Assembly (NCBI RefSeq): GCF_009696175.1
Contig: NZ_VUMM01000007.1
Location: 1-64,000, forward strand
Origin: Floccifex porci
Lineage (GTDB): Bacteria > Bacillota_I > Bacilli_A > Erysipelotrichales > Erysipelotrichaceae
Length of the DNA: 64,000 bases
Reading direction: 5' to 3'
Position numbers and translations under genes: made by a program. Positions 59,873 through 64,000 of this stretch are shown here, piece by piece; the first letter of the stretch is position 1, and each line of letters opens with the position of its first letter. The notes beneath the pieces are model-generated. The model did no database searches, was not told the DNA's origin, and was given only the letters and a program-made list of their open reading frames with translations.

Positions 59873-61798
59873 TTAGATACCTACCTCCTTATAATTGTCT
59901 TCTAAGGTAAAGATAACATTATCCTCTATCCAGTTTCTTCTCAATTCAGCTTTATCTCCCATCAGTTCACTGACTCGTTTTTCAGCCATCATCGCATTTT
60001 CCAGAGTTACACATAATAAAGTACGTGTTTCTGGATTCATCGTGGTTTCCCACAATTGAGAAGCATTCATCTCTCCCAATCCTTTATAGCGGGTAATGGT
60101 ATATCCATTTTTAAATTCCTGTTTTTTCTCTTCCAATTCTTCATCGCTGTATAAATAATATTCCTTTTTTCCTTTTGCGATGCGATATAAAGGAGGCAAG
60201 GCAATGTATAACATTTCATGTTCAATCAGTCCACGCATATGTCGATAAAAGAAAGTCAGCAATAAATTCTGAATGTGAGCTCCATCATCATCGGCATCAG
60301 TCATAATAATAACTTTATAGTAATTTGAATCTTCTGCTACAAAATTTGAACCTACCCCAGCGGATAAAGCATGAATGATCGTATTCAATTCTTCATTTTT
60401 TTCAATGGCATCCATACTGGCTTTTTCCGTATTTAATACCTTTCCACGTAAAGGCAGGATTGCCTGGTATTTGGAATCTCTTCCCTGTTTGGCTGAACCA
60501 CCAGCCGAATCCCCTTCGACCAGAAACAATTCTTTTTTACGGGCATCCTTGCTTTGTGCACTTGCCAGTTTACCCGATAAGACACGTTCCGTTTTATTTT
60601 TTCCTTTTCCTTTACGTGCCTCTTCTCTTGCCTTACGTGCAGCATTACGGGCATTGGCTGCCTTGATCATCTTTCGTACCAGTGTGTTGGCAATTTCTTT
60701 ATTTTCCTCCAGGAAATATCTTAAATATTCACTGACAACATTATCAGTAGCTGTCTTAGCTTCTGGAGTTCCTAATTTTTCTTTGGTCTGTCCTTCAAAC
60801 TGCAGAAACTGTTCCGGTATGGTCAGATTTATCACCAGACACAAACCTTCTCGAACATCGTTTCCTTCAAATCCTTTTTCTTTTTCTTTCAATAAACCAT
60901 TTTTTCTGGCATATTCATTGAATATTTTCGTAAACGCCTGTTTGGCCCCCATTTCATGAGTTCCCCCATCACGTGTACGAACCATATTCGCAAAAGAAAA
61001 TATATTTTCCTGATAATCATCGGTATATTGAAAACATCCCTTTACCATGATCCCATTGGTTTCTGATGAAAAACTGACTGGGTCATGCATTGGAACATGA
61101 TCACTGTTAATTTCCTCTACAAAGGCTTTTAAACCATCTTCATACTGATAAATGACTTCTCTTTTTTCTTTTCTAAGATCGGTCACAATAATTTTTAACC
61201 CTTTTAATAAAAAAGCACTTTCCTGAGCTCTTTCACATATTTTTGTATAAGAAAAAGTGGTATTTTTAAAGATTTTTGGATCCGGTTTAAACGTAACAAT
61301 ACTTCCCGTTCTTTTACTGCTTCCTTCATGGATAAGCTTTCCAATTTTCTTTCCTCCATCAGAAAACTCCATAGACCACATATCTTTTCCATCGTGAACA
61401 ATAACCTTGCACCAGCTGCACAGTGCATTGACAACACTGGCCCCAACTCCATGAAGACCTCCTGCACTCTGATATCCACCCTGGGATGTAAATTTACCTC
61501 CTGCATGAAGAACAGTAAAAATAACCTGTAAAGCACTGACCCCGGATTTATGTTTTCCTACTGGCATTCCTCGTCCATGGTCTTCTACACTGACCGACTG
61601 ATCTTTATTTAATGTGATATGGATTTCATTCCCATAACCATTTAAAGCTTCATCAATGGCATTATCCAGAATTTCCCAAACCAAATGGTGAAGTCCTCTT
61701 GTATCGGTCGAACCGATATACATACCTGGTCTTTTTCGAACGGCATCCAATCCTTCTAATATCACTATACTATCCTGATTGTATTGATTGTCTGGCAT
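59873..61798 (-). CDS. parE: DNA topoisomerase IV subunit B
   Basis: 641 residues, a GHKL ATPase. It shows VRKRPGMYIGSTDTRGLHHLVWEILDNAIDEAL (given here as RKRPGMYIGSTDTRGLHHL), EDHGRGMPVG and GLHGVGASVVNAL. The TOPRIM region has LFLVEGDSAGGSAKQGRD and IIMTDADDDGAHIQ. It provides ATP-driven gating with ParC, with which it forms an operon. Confidence 0.95.
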   Translation of the reverse strand: MPDNQYNQDSIVILEGLDAVRKRPGMYIGSTDTRGLHHLVWEILDNAIDEALNGYGNEIHITLNKDQSVSVEDHGRGMPVGKHKSGVSALQVIFTVLHAGGKFTSQGGYQSAGGLHGVGASVVNALCSWCKVIVHDGKDMWSMEFSDGGKKIGKLIHEGSSKRTGSIVTFKPDPKIFKNTTFSYTKICERAQESAFLLKGLKIIVTDLRKEKREVIYQYEDGLKAFVEEINSDHVPMHDPVSFSSETNGIMVKGCFQYTDDYQENIFSFANMVRTRDGGTHEMGAKQAFTKIFNEYARKNGLLKEKEKGFEGNDVREGLCLVINLTIPEQFLQFEGQTKEKLGTPEAKTATDNVVSEYLRYFLEENKEIANTLVRKMIKAANARNAARKAREEARKGKGKNKTERVLSGKLASAQSKDARKKELFLVEGDSAGGSAKQGRDSKYQAILPLRGKVLNTEKASMDAIEKNEELNTIIHALSAGVGSNFVAEDSNYYKVIIMTDADDDGAHIQNLLLTFFYRHMRGLIEHEMLYIALPPLYRIAKGKKEYYLYSDEELEEKKQEFKNGYTITRYKGLGEMNASQLWETTMNPETRTLLCVTLENAMMAEKRVSELMGDKAELRRNWIEDNVIFTLEDNYKEVGI

Positions 61799-61823
61799 GA
61801 TCTCATCCTTTCATGTCGAATAA

Positions 61824-61851
61824 AAAAGAGAATTATTTAAAATTCCCTTTT
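61824..61851 (-). terminator. Terminator of the PTS EIIB gene
   Basis: The arms 61824-61834 and 61841-61851 form an 11-bp A/T-rich stem with one G-U pair, then a T-run on the minus strand just before the parE leader. Confidence 0.65.
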
Positions 61852-61896
61852 AATAATAAATGAATTTTTTTAAATTTCAATCAAAACAACTTTCTA

Positions 61897-62193
61897 TTAT
61901 TTTAATAATTCATTTGCCAGCGCCATAATATTTTTACAGTTTGCAGTCGCATAATCAAAACTGTCAATGGCTGCCACTGGTTTTCCTAAAGCTTTTAATT
62001 CATCTACACGATAGGACATTTGAGGTCCTACCAGAACAACATCATAATCGGAAATAATTTTTTCTACCGCACTGGCTCCAGCAGCAGAAATTTTCAAATT
62101 ATCTCCATTTTCCTGACAGTATGATTCTAATTTTTTAATCAGTCTTCCTGTAGAAATTCCTCCTGCACATACCAATAAAATTTTATAATCCAT
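61897..62193 (-). CDS. PTS lactose/cellobiose-type EIIB component, orphan
   Basis: 98 residues. It shows ILLVCAGGISTGRLIKKL with the phosphorylated Cys near residue 9, then the P-loop-like VVLVGPQMSYRVDEL and AIDSFDYATANC. It transfers phosphate from EIIA to the sugar in cellobiose/chitobiose-type PTSs. No EIIA, EIIC or glycosidase gene is nearby, so it may serve a distant transporter or act in regulation. AGAGG is 7 nt upstream of the ATG at 62193. Confidence 0.87.
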   Translation of the reverse strand: MDYKILLVCAGGISTGRLIKKLESYCQENGDNLKISAAGASAVEKIISDYDVVLVGPQMSYRVDELKALGKPVAAIDSFDYATANCKNIMALANELLK

Positions 62194-62416
62194 ATGTAAA
62201 CCTCTTTTCTTATGTTTTATTCTATTCATTATTGTAACACAAATTTTAATAATAGTTTGTATAAATTATAACTATTTTATCACATTGTAAAAAATAACAG
62301 AATTGATTCTCGTTTTACTGGAAAAAAATTATATTTTTTATGACAATTTTGGACTAATATTTAAAAAATATTTTTATTTAATATATTATTTAGGTAATAG
62401 ATGGGATGGGACCATT

Positions 62417-62629
62417 ATGAAATTGAAAAGAATTCGAGATCTAAGAGAAGATAACGATTTGACACAGGCCGACATCGCTAAGTATCTTAATGTAACTCAG
62501 AGAACTTATTCAAGGTATGAAAATGATGATCGATCGATTCCTCTAGAACAACTTATCAAGCTGGCTGATTATTATAAAACCAGTGTCGACTATCTTCTAG
62601 AACGAACAGATAGAAAAGAACCATACTAA
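62417..62629 (+). CDS. XRE-family helix-turn-helix regulator
   Basis: 70 residues from the ATG at 62417. It is a Cro/CI-type HTH: IRDLREDNDLTQADIAKYLNVTQRTYSRYENDDRSIPLEQLIKLADYYKTSVDYLL (pieces RDLREDNDLTQADIAKYL and RTYSRYENDDRSIP). It is a single domain without a sensor and its target is unknown. GGGATGGG lies just upstream. The region 62194-62416 is very AT-rich (a TG-TACAAT -10 for the EIIB gene, and an inverted repeat AATATTTAAAAAATATT). Confidence 0.85.
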   Translation: MKLKRIRDLREDNDLTQADIAKYLNVTQRTYSRYENDDRSIPLEQLIKLADYYKTSVDYLLERTDRKEPY

Positions 62630-62651
62630 AAAAGGCTTTTAAGCCTTTTTT
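62628..62651. terminator. Bidirectional terminator
   Basis: The arms AAAAAAGGCTT (62628-62638) and AAGCCTTTTTT (62641-62651) form a strong stem between the convergent XRE and Cof genes, with T-tracts on both sides. Confidence 0.85.
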
Positions 62652-63430
62652 ATTTTTTCAAACCAGTTCATCTGTTCACAAATTTTATAAATACCATCGT
62701 TTACATTTAAATCCGCTACATACGTTGCTTTTTCTTTCAGTTCCTGACATCCATTTCCCATAGCTACACTGGTCCATCTAGGATCAAACATAACCAGATC
62801 GTTTTTACCATCACCAAAAACAACCACATCTTCCAGATTTCCATGAACGTGTTCAATCATCGCTTCAATTCCCTTTTCTTTAGCATCGTACTGAAACATT
62901 AAATAATCTTTGACATAGCGTAAATGACCCAAAAGATCTTTTGTGGTTAATTTATGTTCATCTTCTATAGACACCGATAAGTAAATTTTCATGATCTGTT
63001 TCAAAGATTCATAATCCATATAGGGATTGTAAATATATTCTGTAGGTTCTTGTCTGGGACCAACCTGCTGTACAAACAGATCATTTTTGCTGTAGCATTT
63101 TTTTGAATCATCCAGCATCAGCAGGATTCCTATATTTAATTCTTCTGCCTGTCTTATAATTGTTTTGGCTTTTTCTAAATCTAAAGGAATATTCATGACC
63201 ACTTCATCATCAATGACCAAAGCTCCTCCACCGCAACAAACCATATTATGAAGATGCACTTTTTCCATAAAAGGTCTGGCTTTATAATGAGCACGTCCAG
63301 TTGCTATACAGACAAAATGTCCAGCTTCTTCTAATTTCTGTAAAGCCAGCTGACTGGATGGAATGATCTGTTTAGTGTTATCATCTGTCAGTGTTCCATC
63401 AATATCAAAAAAGAAATATTTTTTTCGCAT
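62639..63430 (-). CDS. Cof-type HAD-IIB phosphatase
   Basis: 263 residues. Motif I YFFFDIDGTLTDD, motif II IATGRAHY, and motif IV VVFGDGKNDLVMFDPRWTSVAMGNG are all intact, with a cap domain between. It is a third Cof paralogue in the window and has an unknown phosphate-ester substrate. It follows purA by 29 nt and may be co-transcribed with it. Confidence 0.9.
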   Translation of the reverse strand: MRKKYFFFDIDGTLTDDNTKQIIPSSQLALQKLEEAGHFVCIATGRAHYKARPFMEKVHLHNMVCCGGGALVIDDEVVMNIPLDLEKAKTIIRQAEELNIGILLMLDDSKKCYSKNDLFVQQVGPRQEPTEYIYNPYMDYESLKQIMKIYLSVSIEDEHKLTTKDLLGHLRYVKDYLMFQYDAKEKGIEAMIEHVHGNLEDVVVFGDGKNDLVMFDPRWTSVAMGNGCQELKEKATYVADLNVNDGIYKICEQMNWFEKIKKA

Positions 63431-63459
63431 AAATTCTCCTTTTAAAAAAGAGATTGAAA

Positions 63460-64000
63460 TTAATCAATCTCATGAATGTAAATATTATTAACACGATCTG
63501 GTCCAACTGAAATCATAGAGACACGTACCCCAGTAAACTGTTCAATAAAAGAAACATAATCTTTACAATTTTGTGGAAGCTGATCGTAAGAAGTCATTTT
63601 GGAAATGTCTTCTGTCCATCCAGCAAATTCTTTATAAACCGGTTTTGCTTTGGCTACAACAGCCTGATCGGAAGGAACATAATCATAGATAGTTCCATCT
63701 ACATCATATCCAACACAAACTTTCAATGTATCAATACCTGTTAATACATCAATTTTTGTCAATACAATATCAGTTAATCCATTCATTGTACATGCATGTT
63801 TTACAACCAGTAGATCCAGCCATCCACATCTTCTTGGTCTTCCAGTAGTGGCTCCATATTCAGCACCAACCGCTCTTAAATTTTCTCCAGTGGAATCTAA
63901 AAGTTCTGTCACAAAAGGACCTTCTCCAACACGAGTGGAGTAAGCTTTTACAACACCAATAATTGTTTGTAAACGATTTACAGCCACACCGGCTCCAGTA
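63460..64000 (-). CDS. purA: Adenylosuccinate synthetase, C-terminal part (cut by window end)
   Basis: The reading frame runs off the window end (TGAGVAVNRLQTIIGVVKAYSTRVGEGPF). It then shows TTGRPRRCGWLDL, the base-binding LTKIDVLTG and the C-terminal ISVGPDRVNNI. About 180 of some 430 residues are visible. The enzyme joins IMP and aspartate using GTP in AMP synthesis. The internal M at 63987 is not the start. Confidence 0.95.
   Translation of the reverse strand, partial: TGAGVAVNRLQTIIGVVKAYSTRVGEGPFVTELLDSTGENLRAVGAEYGATTGRPRRCGWLDLLVVKHACTMNGLTDIVLTKIDVLTGIDTLKVCVGYDVDGTIYDYVPSDQAVVAKAKPVYKEFAGWTEDISKMTSYDQLPQNCKDYVSFIEQFTGVRVSMISVGPDRVNNIYIHEID

Noticed and set aside
60375-60959. 194-codon plus-strand open frame opposite parE
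   Set aside because: It is antisense to strongly conserved ParE sequence, with low-complexity Ser/Leu/Phe content typical of shadow frames.
1-64000. CRISPR arrays, prophage or complete mobile elements
   Set aside because: I saw no regularly spaced direct repeats, integrase, phage structural genes or full insertion sequence; only the transposase start at the left edge.

Overview
The window is a 64 kb chromosomal segment from a low-GC, anaerobic Gram-positive bacterium. The evidence is AT-rich sequence, strong AGGAGG ribosome-binding sites, a T-box leader, CcpA-like cre sites, SecG, YneF and DUF1292 proteins, ParE/ParC, a glycyl radical enzyme, rubrerythrin, and a sodium-pumping oxaloacetate decarboxylase. 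Gene content and order suggest a gut Erysipelotrichia-type Firmicute. That placement is inference, because there is no rRNA or other decisive marker here. Almost all genes lie on the minus strand.

Layout. 1-4.3 kb: the start of an IS3-type transposase gene (cut by the window edge), an ECF vitamin-transporter S component, an ABC exporter, and a divergent HAD phosphatase/esterase pair with a perfect cre site between them. 4.3-16.3 kb: an EF-G-like GTPase with a changed catalytic His, an ankyrin protein, a glycyl radical enzyme paired with a DeoC-like aldolase, RNase R, SecG, a candidate small RNA, a five-domain rubredoxin/glutamate-synthase/rubrerythrin fusion, and a cell-wall amidase. 16.4-20 kb: an AraC regulator, a frameshifted peptidase C26 gene, a CPA2 antiporter and glutamate racemase. 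20-27.3 kb: a complete-looking hisZGDCBHAFI operon under a histidine T-box, without hisE. 27.3-30.3 kb: cutC and three decaying genes (mupG fragment, glycosylasparaginase, pepV). 30.4-32.8 kb: a repeat-rich surface protein. 32.9-36.3 kb: a tightly overlapped operon of NUDIX, two membrane proteins, an unknown gene and an amidohydrolase. 36.4-44.4 kb: small membrane, zinc-ribbon and protease genes, thymidine kinase, 2H phosphoesterase and a MscS channel. 44.4-47.5 kb: gltX, tRNA-Gln(CUG), a GIY-YIG protein, DUF2752 and GYF-domain membrane proteins. 47.6-52.5 kb: bioY, birA and the oadB/BCCP/oadG/oadA sodium pump. 52.6-64 kb: a PEP/pyruvate-binding-domain protein, HAD phosphatase, monofunctional transglycosylase, yneF, parC, parE, an orphan PTS EIIB, an XRE regulator, a Cof phosphatase, and purA (truncated by the window end).

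How genes work together. The biotin-dependent decarboxylase sits beside the genes that attach biotin (birA) and import it (bioY). A BirA-box operator overlaps the bioY promoter, and its right half lies inside the last codons of birA. The glycyl radical enzyme and the DeoC-like aldolase form a two-gene unit with three helically phased copies of a 10-bp motif at its promoter. The aldolase has lost the residues that bind phosphate in classical deoxyribose-phosphate aldolase, so the pair may degrade an unphosphorylated substrate. This is the best candidate here for an undescribed pathway. Several intrinsic terminators abut or overlap the ribosome-binding site of the next gene, a layout that leaves no room for a promoter.
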